64,000 nt of DNA. Origin: Streptomyces liliiviolaceus. GTDB taxonomy: Bacteria > Actinomycetota > Actinomycetes > Streptomycetales > Streptomycetaceae. The position numbers and the translations under genes were made by a program. How positions within the stretch are numbered: the first letter of the stretch is position 1; each line of letters begins with the position of its first letter. The stretch is from positions 2,232,001-2,296,000 of the forward strand of contig NZ_JAGPYQ010000002.1 in the NCBI RefSeq assembly GCF_018070025.1, in the 5' to 3' direction. Positions 18,502-26,555 of the stretch are shown piece after piece. The notes beneath the pieces were generated by a model that saw nothing but the letters and a program-made list of their open reading frames with translations, ran no database searches and was not told the DNA's origin.

Positions 18502-20258
18502 TCGGTTCCGAGGGCGCACTGGTGATCCGGGTGCTCGGCGCCCTGCTGCGCGAGGACGTCGTCGGCCTGCGCTCGTCGGGCAGACTCGTGCACCGCCCGG
18601 ACGGCGCCTGGCTGCGACGGGACGCCGGTGAGGGGCAGGCGTTTCTGCTGCCGGTCGTCGAGGACGGGTTCCAGTGCGAGTACGCGGCACGACTGCCGTT
18701 GCTCGTAGCGGAGTTCAGTGGCTCCGAGGAGTCCGTGTCCTACCTGTCGTGCGACACGATCCTCGCCGCCCTGCGCGGTCTCGCCCACCCCCTCGACCGG
18801 GACGGATTCGACGCGTTCGCCGAGGAGTGCCGTCAGACGCTGGCCACCATGCGGCTGCACACGGCGGTCCGCGACGAGGTGGCCGGGCGGCTGACGGACA
18901 CTCATGGACATTCGCCCGCAGGCTGGTCGGGGATGTCCGGAGGGCTGGCGTACGACACCCTCGCCGCCCACCTGGACCATCCCGTCTACCCCACGGCCCG
19001 CGGCCGATCCGGGCTGGACGAGCGCCAACTCCGCTCGTACGCGCCGGAGATGGCTCCGCGCTTCGCACTGCGCTGGCTCGCGCTGCCGCAAGACGCTGTC
19101 GCGGTCACCGGAACGCTTCCGGAGGGCTGGCCCACCCCCGCGCGGCTCGGGCTCACGGGCCTCGACGGCACGCATGTGGCCCTGCCCGTGCACCCGTTGA
19201 CCGTCGGGCCCGCGCTGGAGGAGGCCCTGCGCGCGACCGGGGCGGCGGACCGGGCCGTGCTCGCCGACCGGGCCCACCTCGACGTCGTACCGACCCTGTC
19301 GATGCGTACCGTGGCCCTGACCGCCCAGCCGCTCCTGCACGTCAAACTCCCTTTGGCCACCGCCAGCTTGGGGCTGCGCAACCGGCGGACCATCAAGCCC
19401 GGCACGCTCCTCGACGGGGCCGCGGGACAGCGTCTGATCGAGCAGATCGTCGACCGCGAGCCGCGCTTCGCGCGCACGATCCTGCACGCCGACGAGACCG
19501 TGTACGCGCATGCCGGGCACGAACTGCTCGCCGCCCTGTTCCGCCGGTACCCCGACGGCCTCCAGGACTCCGCCGTCGTACCCATGGCCGCCCTCCTGGC
19601 CGAAGCACCGGGCGGACGGCTGGTCGCCGACCACCTCGCCGACCGTTTCTACGACGGTGACGTCCTCGGGCTGCTCGACGCGTGTCTGACCCTGCTCTTC
19701 GACTGGCAGACCACCCTGTTCGGGTACGGGATCGCGCTTGAGTCGCACCAGCAGAACATCTCGCTGGTGCTGGACCGGCGGCCCGACGGCCGTACCCGGC
19801 TGCGGCTGCTGTTGAAGGACAACGACGGGCCGCGCATCAACGGCGCGCGGCTGGGCGAGCGGCTGGGGGCCGCGGCGCCGGGCCCCGCGGACTTCGACGA
19901 CGTCAGGACCTTCACCGACGGCGACCGGCCGGTCGTCGACCTGTTCACCACCATCACGGTCCATCTGTGCGCGGGCGCCTACGCCTTCGGGCTCGCGGGG
20001 CACGGCCGGGCACCCCTGCCGGTGCTGCTGCGGCTCGTGCGCGACCGGCTCGCCGAGGCGATCGAACGACTCGGTACGGGGACCGGCGAACCCGGTGCCG
20101 TGCTGCGGGCCCAGGTGCTGGACGCGCCGCGCCTGCCGGTCAAGGCGATGGTCACCGCCGGAACGCTCCTCAGCAAGGAACGCTCGGGCGCGGCGGACAT
20201 CAACAAGCACTACACCAGCGGGCCCAACTACCTGCTCCGCGCCGGGACTTCGGCATGA
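18498..20258 (+). CDS. IucA/IucC-family NIS siderophore synthetase (first of two)
   Basis: A 586-residue NRPS-independent siderophore synthetase. Visible family blocks are DHPVYPTARGRSGL (the HPxxP-type ATP-loop), VALPVHPLTVGP, TLSMRTVAL with TASLGLRNRRTIKP, and the catalytic block LESHQQNISLVLDRR with LLLKDNDGPRIN, followed by a FhuF-like C-terminal region. These enzymes adenylate a carboxylate of citrate or a dicarboxylate and join it to an amine or alcohol. By position it corresponds to PvsB/XssB, which in vibrioferrin adds the 2-oxoglutarate part. The GTG at 18498 overlaps the previous stop (GTGA). The next gene starts after 99 bases, where vibrioferrin operons carry an MFS exporter gene. 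Confidence 0.85.
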   Translation: MIGSEGALVIRVLGALLREDVVGLRSSGRLVHRPDGAWLRRDAGEGQAFLLPVVEDGFQCEYAARLPLLVAEFSGSEESVSYLSCDTILAALRGLAHPLDRDGFDAFAEECRQTLATMRLHTAVRDEVAGRLTDTHGHSPAGWSGMSGGLAYDTLAAHLDHPVYPTARGRSGLDERQLRSYAPEMAPRFALRWLALPQDAVAVTGTLPEGWPTPARLGLTGLDGTHVALPVHPLTVGPALEEALRATGAADRAVLADRAHLDVVPTLSMRTVALTAQPLLHVKLPLATASLGLRNRRTIKPGTLLDGAAGQRLIEQIVDREPRFARTILHADETVYAHAGHELLAALFRRYPDGLQDSAVVPMAALLAEAPGGRLVADHLADRFYDGDVLGLLDACLTLLFDWQTTLFGYGIALESHQQNISLVLDRRPDGRTRLRLLLKDNDGPRINGARLGERLGAAAPGPADFDDVRTFTDGDRPVVDLFTTITVHLCAGAYAFGLAGHGRAPLPVLLRLVRDRLAEAIERLGTGTGEPGAVLRAQVLDAPRLPVKAMVTAGTLLSKERSGAADINKHYTSGPNYLLRAGTSA

Positions 20259-20357
20259 GCGTCGAGGCGCGGCGCTGCCGGCCCCCGCCCCGGCCGACGC
20301 CCCGATCTTCGGACGCTCGACCGTTCTTCGCTCTCTTCGCACTTGCTGGAGCCGCAC

Positions 20358-22178
20358 ATGCCCCCGCTGACCGACTCGCTCGGTAGCACCTCCCTCGCCA
20401 CCCCCCGCCGTACCCCCAGCCCCGCTCCCGACCCCGCGCCGCAGGCTCACCTCCCCACCGCCGACGAGGTCGTGGCGCACACGCTCCTCAACTGCCTGTT
20501 GCGCGAGGTGTCGGCCCCCGAGCACCAGACCGCCCTCACCGACCGCCATCTGCTGCTGCGGCTGCCCCGCCGCGGTGTGCTGCTGCGGGTCGCGCTGCGG
20601 CGTACGTCGATGCTCGGCGCGCACCGCTTCACCGGGCCGGTGAGTGAGCGGACGGCCGATGGCGGCTGGAGCGAGATCGGCTGGCGGCGGCTGGCGGAGC
20701 ACACACAGGACGAGCTGTCCCTGCGGACCGGTGTGCGCAACGAGGAGTTCCTGGAGCAGATCGACTCCAGCCACCGGAGTATCGCCGCGTCCTTCGCCGT
20801 ACGGGCCGGGGCTCACCGCGTGCGGCGCGGTACCGGCCCGGCAGCGGCGGACACACCCGTCGCCGCCTATCTGGCCTCCGAGCAGTCGCTGCTGTTCGGG
20901 CACCGCTTCCACCCCACACCCAAGGCCCGCACCGGGGACGCGGACTCCTGGCCCGCCTACGCGCCGGAGGCCGGCGCGGCCTTCCCGCTGCGCCACCTCG
21001 CCGTGCGCGAACACCTGATCGCGGAGGAGTCCGCGGAGCCCGGCGCCCTGGACGCACTCGACCGGCTGACCGCGCCCACCTCACTCCCCCAGGGCTACCG
21101 GCTGCTGCCCGCGCACCCCTGGCAGTACGAGATGCTGCGCGAGCACCCGACACTGCGCGCGGCTCTGGGACGCGGGGACATCCTCGACCTCGGGCAGACC
21201 GGCAGGCCGTTCGCCGCCACGGCGTCCGTGCGGACCCTGTACGACGGCGAGTCGTTCCTGAAGTTCAGCCTGAACATCAGGATCACCAACTGCCTGCGCA
21301 AGAACGCCAGTTACGAGCTGTCCGGCGCCGTCGCGCTCACCCGGGTACTGGGTCCGGTCCTGGCCGACCTGGCCGAGCGGTTCCCCGGCAGCGCGGTGCT
21401 CCGCGAGCCCGCCTACCGCAGTCTCGCCCTGGCAGGACCCGACGGAACACCGGACCGCGAGCTGCTCGAAGGCTTCGGCGTCATCGTCCGCGAGGGCCTG
21501 GCCCACCGGCTCCTGCCCGGCACCACCCCACTGCTCGCGGGCGCCGTGGCGGACGAGTACCCCACCAGCGCCGCGCACATCTCCCGGCTCCTCGACGGGG
21601 CCGGACCGCGGGCCGCACTCGACTGGTGGGCGGCCTACCTCAGGCTCCTCGTGCCGCCCGTGCTCGCCGCCTACTTCGACCACGGCCTCGTACTGGAACC
21701 CCACTTGCAGAACGTGCTGATCTGCGTCGACGGCGACGGCATGCCCGCCCAGGTCCTCTTCCGTGACCTGGAGGGCACCAAGCTCGTGCCCGAGCGGCAC
21801 GCCGAGACCCTCGCCTCGCTGCCGCCCGAGGTCGCGGGCCCGATGACGTACGACGCGCAGCGCGGCTGGGACCGGGTCGTCTACTGCCTGCTCGTGAACC
21901 ACGTCGCCGAACTGCTCGCGGCCATCGCCGATCTCCATCCCCGCGCCGAGGCCGCGTTGTGGGCCGAGGTCCGCGGCGCCCTGCGCACGTACGCCGACCG
22001 CTACGGCTGCCCTCCGCCGCTGGCCGCCCTGCTCGCGGGAGTGCCCCTGCCCGCCAAGACGAACCTGCTGACCCGCTGGGCGCGCAAGGCCGACCGCGAG
22101 GCCGGATACGTCCGTCTGCCCTCGCCCCTCGGCGAACCGGTCACTGCCGCCGCCACCGCCCCCGGGAGCGCCCGATGA
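20358..22178 (+). CDS. IucA/IucC-family NIS siderophore synthetase (second of two)
   Basis: A 606-residue NIS synthetase, distinct from the preceding one. It shows FGHRFHPTPKARTGD (ATP-loop with HP.pK.R.G), LLPAHPWQYEML, ATASVRTLYDGESFLKFSLN with RITNCLRKNASYELSG, and the C-terminal block GLVLEPHLQNVLICVD with FRDLEGTKLV. The canonical HP, RT, SLNIRITN, HxQN and RD residues are all present, so it should be active. It corresponds to PvsD/XssD, reported to condense citrate with L-serine in vibrioferrin synthesis. The ATG at 20358 has GGAG at 6 bases. Its stop overlaps the next gene's ATG (ATGA). Confidence 0.88.
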   Translation: MPPLTDSLGSTSLATPRRTPSPAPDPAPQAHLPTADEVVAHTLLNCLLREVSAPEHQTALTDRHLLLRLPRRGVLLRVALRRTSMLGAHRFTGPVSERTADGGWSEIGWRRLAEHTQDELSLRTGVRNEEFLEQIDSSHRSIAASFAVRAGAHRVRRGTGPAAADTPVAAYLASEQSLLFGHRFHPTPKARTGDADSWPAYAPEAGAAFPLRHLAVREHLIAEESAEPGALDALDRLTAPTSLPQGYRLLPAHPWQYEMLREHPTLRAALGRGDILDLGQTGRPFAATASVRTLYDGESFLKFSLNIRITNCLRKNASYELSGAVALTRVLGPVLADLAERFPGSAVLREPAYRSLALAGPDGTPDRELLEGFGVIVREGLAHRLLPGTTPLLAGAVADEYPTSAAHISRLLDGAGPRAALDWWAAYLRLLVPPVLAAYFDHGLVLEPHLQNVLICVDGDGMPAQVLFRDLEGTKLVPERHAETLASLPPEVAGPMTYDAQRGWDRVVYCLLVNHVAELLAAIADLHPRAEAALWAEVRGALRTYADRYGCPPPLAALLAGVPLPAKTNLLTRWARKADREAGYVRLPSPLGEPVTAAATAPGSAR

Positions 22179-23440
22179 CTGACCCCACCGACGCCGTACG
22201 GGACCGGGTGCTCGCCCTCCCCTCCGGTGAACTTCCGGCTTACGTCTACGACTTGGCGGCGCTGCGTGCTCACGCGGCGGCCGTGCGGGCCTGTCTGCCC
22301 GAGCGCGTCGAGCTGTACTACGCGGCGAAGGCCAACCCGGAGCCGGAGATCCTGGCCGCGCTGAGTGCGTACGTGGACGGTTACGAGGTCGCGTCGGGCG
22401 GCGAACTCGCCCATGTCGCCGAGGCGGTGCCGGGCCGCCCGCTGGCCTTCGGCGGTCCCGGCAAGACTCCCGCCGAGATCGTGGCCGCGCTGGACCTCGG
22501 TGTGGAGCGCTTCCATGTGGAGAGCGAGTACGAGCTGCGCATGCTGGCCGAACTGGCCCGGCAGGTGCGCCCCGGCGGCCGGGTGGGAGTGCTGCCGCGT
22601 TTCAATCTTCCGGTCGCCGCGGGCTCGTTGGCGGGGAGTTCCCTCGCCATGGGCGGGCGCCCCTCCCCCTTCGGCCTGGACCCGGCCCGGGCCGACACGG
22701 TCATGGGCCTGCTCACCGACGGCACGTATCCTCATCTCGAACTCAAGGGTGTGCACGCCCACCTGGTCAGCGGACTGAGGGCTCCTGAGCTGCTCGCGGT
22801 GGCCGAGTCGATCGTGGACTGGTCCGTGCGGCTGGCGGAGCGGCACGGGGTACACCTGGCGGAGGTGAATGTCGGCGGGGGCATGACGGTCGATTACGCG
22901 GCCCCCGACGAACGCTTCGACTGGGCCGCGTACGGGACCGGTCTCGCCCGACTTCTGGCACGGCACAGCGATCTGACGTTGCGTATCGAACCAGGGCGGG
23001 CGCTGACGGCGTACTGCGGCTGGTACGCGACCGAGGTCCTGGACGTGAAGCCGAGTCACGGCGAGGAGTTCGCGGTGGTCCGCGGCGGCACGCATCACCT
23101 GCGCACTCCGGCGACCAAGGGGCACGACCAGCCCTGCACCCTGCTCAAGGTGGAGGACTGGCCGCATCCGTGGGACCGGCCGGTCGTGCGAGGCGAACTC
23201 GTCACACTCGCAGGCCAGTTGTGCACCCCGAAGGACGTCCTGGCCAGGAACGTCCCCGCATCGGAACTGCGCGCCGGCGATCGTGTGGCGTTCGGGCTGG
23301 CGGGTGCCTACGCGTGGAACATCTCCCACCACGACTTCCTCATGCACCCGCGACCCGGTTTCCACTTCCTCGGTGCGCCGGGCCGAGTGTCCGGTCGGCA
23401 CCGGGTTCCTCAAGCGCCGGGCGGTGCGCCCCAGACGTAG
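22175..23440 (+). CDS. Type III PLP-dependent decarboxylase of the siderophore operon (PvsE/XssE-like)
   Basis: A 421-residue alanine-racemase-fold decarboxylase related to diaminopimelate decarboxylase: YYAAKANPEPEIL supplies the PLP lysine, YEVASGGELAHV and FGGPGKTPAEI follow, then GVHAHLVSGL (PLP-stacking His region), VNVGGGMTVDY, LRIEPGRALTAYCGWYATEV and GQLCTPKDVLA with the catalytic-type Cys. In the vibrioferrin pathway PvsE removes the carboxylate of the citryl-serine intermediate to leave ethanolamine. The ATG at 22175 overlaps the previous stop and has GGGAG at 7 bases. Its last 31 bases overlap the end of the convergent GH95 gene. Confidence 0.85.
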   Translation: MTDPTDAVRDRVLALPSGELPAYVYDLAALRAHAAAVRACLPERVELYYAAKANPEPEILAALSAYVDGYEVASGGELAHVAEAVPGRPLAFGGPGKTPAEIVAALDLGVERFHVESEYELRMLAELARQVRPGGRVGVLPRFNLPVAAGSLAGSSLAMGGRPSPFGLDPARADTVMGLLTDGTYPHLELKGVHAHLVSGLRAPELLAVAESIVDWSVRLAERHGVHLAEVNVGGGMTVDYAAPDERFDWAAYGTGLARLLARHSDLTLRIEPGRALTAYCGWYATEVLDVKPSHGEEFAVVRGGTHHLRTPATKGHDQPCTLLKVEDWPHPWDRPVVRGELVTLAGQLCTPKDVLARNVPASELRAGDRVAFGLAGAYAWNISHHDFLMHPRPGFHFLGAPGRVSGRHRVPQAPGGAPQT

Positions 23441-25881
23441 GTCCGGCCCGCGATCGCCTTGAACGTGGTCTCGCCGTCGGGCACCAGCCCGCTGCGGACG
23501 GTGAGGCGTCGCGTGCGGGAGGCGGTCAGGGCGACGCGGGTCGCGCGGCCGTCGGCCCATGCGATGTCGACGGTGGCGCCGCCGCGGGCGCGCAGCCCGC
23601 TGACCGAGCCGTCCCGCCAGGCGGCGGGCAGCGCGGGGAGAATCTCGATGATGTCGTACTGGCTCTGCAGCAGCATCTCGACGACTCCGGACGTCGCTCC
23701 GAAGTTGCCGTCGATCTGGAACGGCGGATGCGTGTCCCAGAGGTTGGGCAGGGTCGAGGACTTGAGCTGTTCGGCGAGCATCTTGTGCGCGTGGTCGCCG
23801 TCGCGCAGCCGCGCCCAGAAGTTGATCTTCCAGGCCTTGGACCAGCCGGTGCCGCCGTCCCCGCGTGCCGTGAGCGAGACCTTCGCGGCGTCGGCCCACG
23901 CGCTGCCGGGCTCGACCTGGCGGCCGGGGTGCAGCGCGTAGAGGTGGGAGACGTGCCGGTGGTCGTCCGCCGGGTCGTCCAGATCGGCCTTCCACTCCTG
24001 GAGCTGACCCCAGGAGCCGATACGCAGGCCGGGGTCCAGGTCGGCGAGGGTCCTCTCCAGTTCCGCGCGGAACGCGGGGCTGTCGCCCAGGGTGCGGGCC
24101 GCCTCCAGGGTGTTGGTCAGCAGGTCGTGCACGATCTGCTGGGACATGGCCGCGCCCGCGGTGAAGTCGCCGTGCTCGGGCGAGTAGCTGGGCGTGACGA
24201 CGAGCGTGCCGTCGCGGGGATCGGTGCGCAGGTTGTCGAGCCAGAACTCGGCGGCCTCCTTCATCACCGGGTACGCCGTCGAGCGCAGATACTCCACGGA
24301 CCCGCCGAACCGGTAGTGCTCGTACAGCTGTTGCGTCAGCCACGCGGCGGCCTCGGGGAACCAGAAGGCGGTGGGCCAGTCGTGCACGCCGGTGAAGCCG
24401 TACGGGTTGGTCTCGTTGTGCACGACCCAGCCCCGCGAGCCGAACATCTCCTTCGCCATAAGGCGTCCGGGTGCGCGCAGCGCCTCGACGAAGCGGTCGT
24501 AGGGCGCCGTGGTCTCGGCGAGGTTCGCGGCCTCGGCGGGCCAGTAGTTCATCTGCAGGTTGATGTTGACGTGGTAGTCGGCCGACCAGGGCGGTGACGT
24601 GCTGTTGTTCCAGAGGCCCTGGAGGTTGGCGGGCAGTGAGCCGGGGCGTGAGGAGGCGATCAGGAGGTAGCGGCCGTACTGGAAGTAGAGAGCTTCCAGG
24701 GCGCGGTCCGTGGCCGTGGCGCCGCCGGTGTAGTTCGCCAGCAGCTGGTCCGTCGGGACGTCGGGGACCTCGGCGCGTACGTCCAGCGCCACGCGGCCGA
24801 ACAGGGCCCGGTGATCTCGTACATGACGGGCCATCAACGTCTCGAAGCGTTCGCCGCCCGCCTTGTCGACGGCCCGGGTGACGGCCGCGTGCGGGTCCTC
24901 GCCCCGGTAGCCGGGGTACGTGTCGGCGTAGTCCGTACCGGCGGCCAGCACGAACCAGGCGCTGTCGGCGTCCGTCACGGTCAGAGTGCCGTCGGAGTTC
25001 GCGGTGACGGCGCCGCGCTCGCCGCTCACGCGGACGCGGAGCTGCGCCTCGAAGCGCAGTCCGTTGTCGGCCAGGGCGCCGCGCACCGTCAGCCTTCCGC
25101 CGGCCGCGGTGGTGGCGGACGTGACGGTGAAGTCGGTGCGGGGCGAGGTGTAACGGAGGGTGAGGGCGACACTGCCCGGCCGGTCCGCGCTCAGCCGTCC
25201 CGCGATCACCCCGTCGGGGTGCGAGGCGAAGAACTCCCGCCGGTGGCTCACCTCTTGGTGGGTGTGGACGACGGTCGCCACGGCGTCGGCGATGTCGAGT
25301 GCGCGTCGGTAGGTGTCCGGGGGCGTCGCCGGTGCGTCCGGCACGTCGATGTGGAGGTCGCCGAAGGTCTGGTGGGCGCCGTACCCGGCCTTCGGCTGGC
25401 CGAGTTCATCGGCGACGGCCTCGGGGTCGAGACGGGTCCCCGCGTCGATGCGGTCCTGCACGGCGGTGATCGCGCCGGGACGGGCGTCGCGCCAGTTGCC
25501 GTGGTCGTACCCCTGGACCGAACCGGGGCCGCCGGTCCAGAGGGTCTTCTCGTTGAGCTGCAGTCGCTCGGAGGCGAGCGTCCCGAAAACCGTGGCGCCG
25601 AGGGCGCCGTTGCCGATGGGCAGCGCCTCACGCTCCCAGTCGTCGGCCGGGGCGGTGTACCAGAGGGACGAGAGTCCGGGTGACGGTGGTGACGCCACCG
25701 CCGACACATCCGATGTATTTGGCGTATCCGCAGCCACCGCCTCTCCGGAACCAAGGGCGCCGGACCCCAGGGCGATACCGGCCGCACCGCCAACTGCGGT
25801 CCTCAGCGTGGCTCTTCGGGAGGGTAGGGAGAGTTCTCGGGTCGATCGCGCGTCGCGTGGTTCAGATGACTGAAACGACAT
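23410..25881 (-). CDS. Secreted glycoside hydrolase family 95 (alpha-L-fucosidase type)
   Basis: An 823-residue exported enzyme. The N-terminus has a Tat-like signal (SRRATLRTAVGGAAGIALGSGALG). The mature protein has the N-terminal beta-sandwich (WYTAPADDWEREALPIGNG, LQLNEKTLWTGGPG), a linker, the (alpha/alpha)6 barrel and a C-terminal beta domain. GH95 catalytic blocks are visible: VNINLQMNYWPAE (the two asparagines), TPSYSPEHG (Glu) and QIDGNFGATSGVVEM (Asp). It should release terminal alpha-L-fucose or L-galactose by inversion. The ATG at 25881 follows AGGGG at 3-4 bases; an upstream GTG frame is open but would bury the signal peptide. Confidence 0.92.
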   Translation of the reverse strand: MSFQSSEPRDARSTRELSLPSRRATLRTAVGGAAGIALGSGALGSGEAVAADTPNTSDVSAVASPPSPGLSSLWYTAPADDWEREALPIGNGALGATVFGTLASERLQLNEKTLWTGGPGSVQGYDHGNWRDARPGAITAVQDRIDAGTRLDPEAVADELGQPKAGYGAHQTFGDLHIDVPDAPATPPDTYRRALDIADAVATVVHTHQEVSHRREFFASHPDGVIAGRLSADRPGSVALTLRYTSPRTDFTVTSATTAAGGRLTVRGALADNGLRFEAQLRVRVSGERGAVTANSDGTLTVTDADSAWFVLAAGTDYADTYPGYRGEDPHAAVTRAVDKAGGERFETLMARHVRDHRALFGRVALDVRAEVPDVPTDQLLANYTGGATATDRALEALYFQYGRYLLIASSRPGSLPANLQGLWNNSTSPPWSADYHVNINLQMNYWPAEAANLAETTAPYDRFVEALRAPGRLMAKEMFGSRGWVVHNETNPYGFTGVHDWPTAFWFPEAAAWLTQQLYEHYRFGGSVEYLRSTAYPVMKEAAEFWLDNLRTDPRDGTLVVTPSYSPEHGDFTAGAAMSQQIVHDLLTNTLEAARTLGDSPAFRAELERTLADLDPGLRIGSWGQLQEWKADLDDPADDHRHVSHLYALHPGRQVEPGSAWADAAKVSLTARGDGGTGWSKAWKINFWARLRDGDHAHKMLAEQLKSSTLPNLWDTHPPFQIDGNFGATSGVVEMLLQSQYDIIEILPALPAAWRDGSVSGLRARGGATVDIAWADGRATRVALTASRTRRLTVRSGLVPDGETTFKAIAGRTYVWGAPPGA

Positions 25882-25982
25882 GACCCCTGACGCTAGAGGT
25901 CCGATCACCCGAGCGGCAAGGGTCATGACAAAGACGGTGTGCGGCGGAGAGGTGGCTCACCCGCTGGAGGGGTTCAGGAGGT

Positions 25983-26480
25983 TCAGCCCTGCTGGAACAG
26001 CTCCGCGGGCAGCGGCTTGAGGAGCGCGTACAGGTCGTCGGTGATGGGGCGGTCCCAGGCGGCGATCGTCACGAGGACCTTGTCGCTGCGGTCGAACTGC
26101 ACACACGAGATACGCGTCTCGGAGAGCTTCAGCCGGCGCACGATGAGGAGGTTGTCCCCCTGCATGACCGGCATGTCCTCGGCGCCGGTGACGACGACCT
26201 CTTCGTCGTTCTCCAGCGCCTGCAGCAGCTGGGCCACCTCGAACGGGACCTCTCCCTCGGCGACCTCCCGGGCCGGGGAGCCCTCCGGCAGATTGCCGAT
26301 GATCATCGCCGGACCGCGGCCGCCGAACAGGTCGTAACGCAGGAACACACCCTGGCAGCTGCCATCGGGGGCGGGCAGCAGGCCCGCGCCGAGATTGCCC
26401 GGCCAGTCGCCCGGATCCATGGCCAGAACGTCGAAGTCTGGCCCGGCGGGAGTGGCGCTACGGCGGCGGAGGAAGGACAT
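25983..26480 (-). CDS. Conserved actinobacterial hypothetical protein
   Basis: A 165-residue soluble acidic protein starting MSFLRRRSATPAGPDFDVLAMDPGDWPG. It has no signal peptide, membrane segment or metal motif. The sequence alternates short strands (GVFLRYDLFGGRGPAMIIGN, VVVTGAEDMPVMQGDNLLIV, ISCVQFDRSDKVLVTIAAWD), suggesting a small beta-rich fold. I recognise it only as a type common in Streptomyces and cannot give a function. It stands alone between GH95 and the LAL regulator, transcribed in the same direction as both. Confidence 0.7.
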   Translation of the reverse strand: MSFLRRRSATPAGPDFDVLAMDPGDWPGNLGAGLLPAPDGSCQGVFLRYDLFGGRGPAMIIGNLPEGSPAREVAEGEVPFEVAQLLQALENDEEVVVTGAEDMPVMQGDNLLIVRRLKLSETRISCVQFDRSDKVLVTIAAWDRPITDDLYALLKPLPAELFQQG

Positions 26481-26555
26481 GCCGCAATGGTACGTGCATC
26501 GGAGGGCGTACGGCCGTGGGGTCGGCGGCCACCCACGGAGATCGTCAGACAGGGC

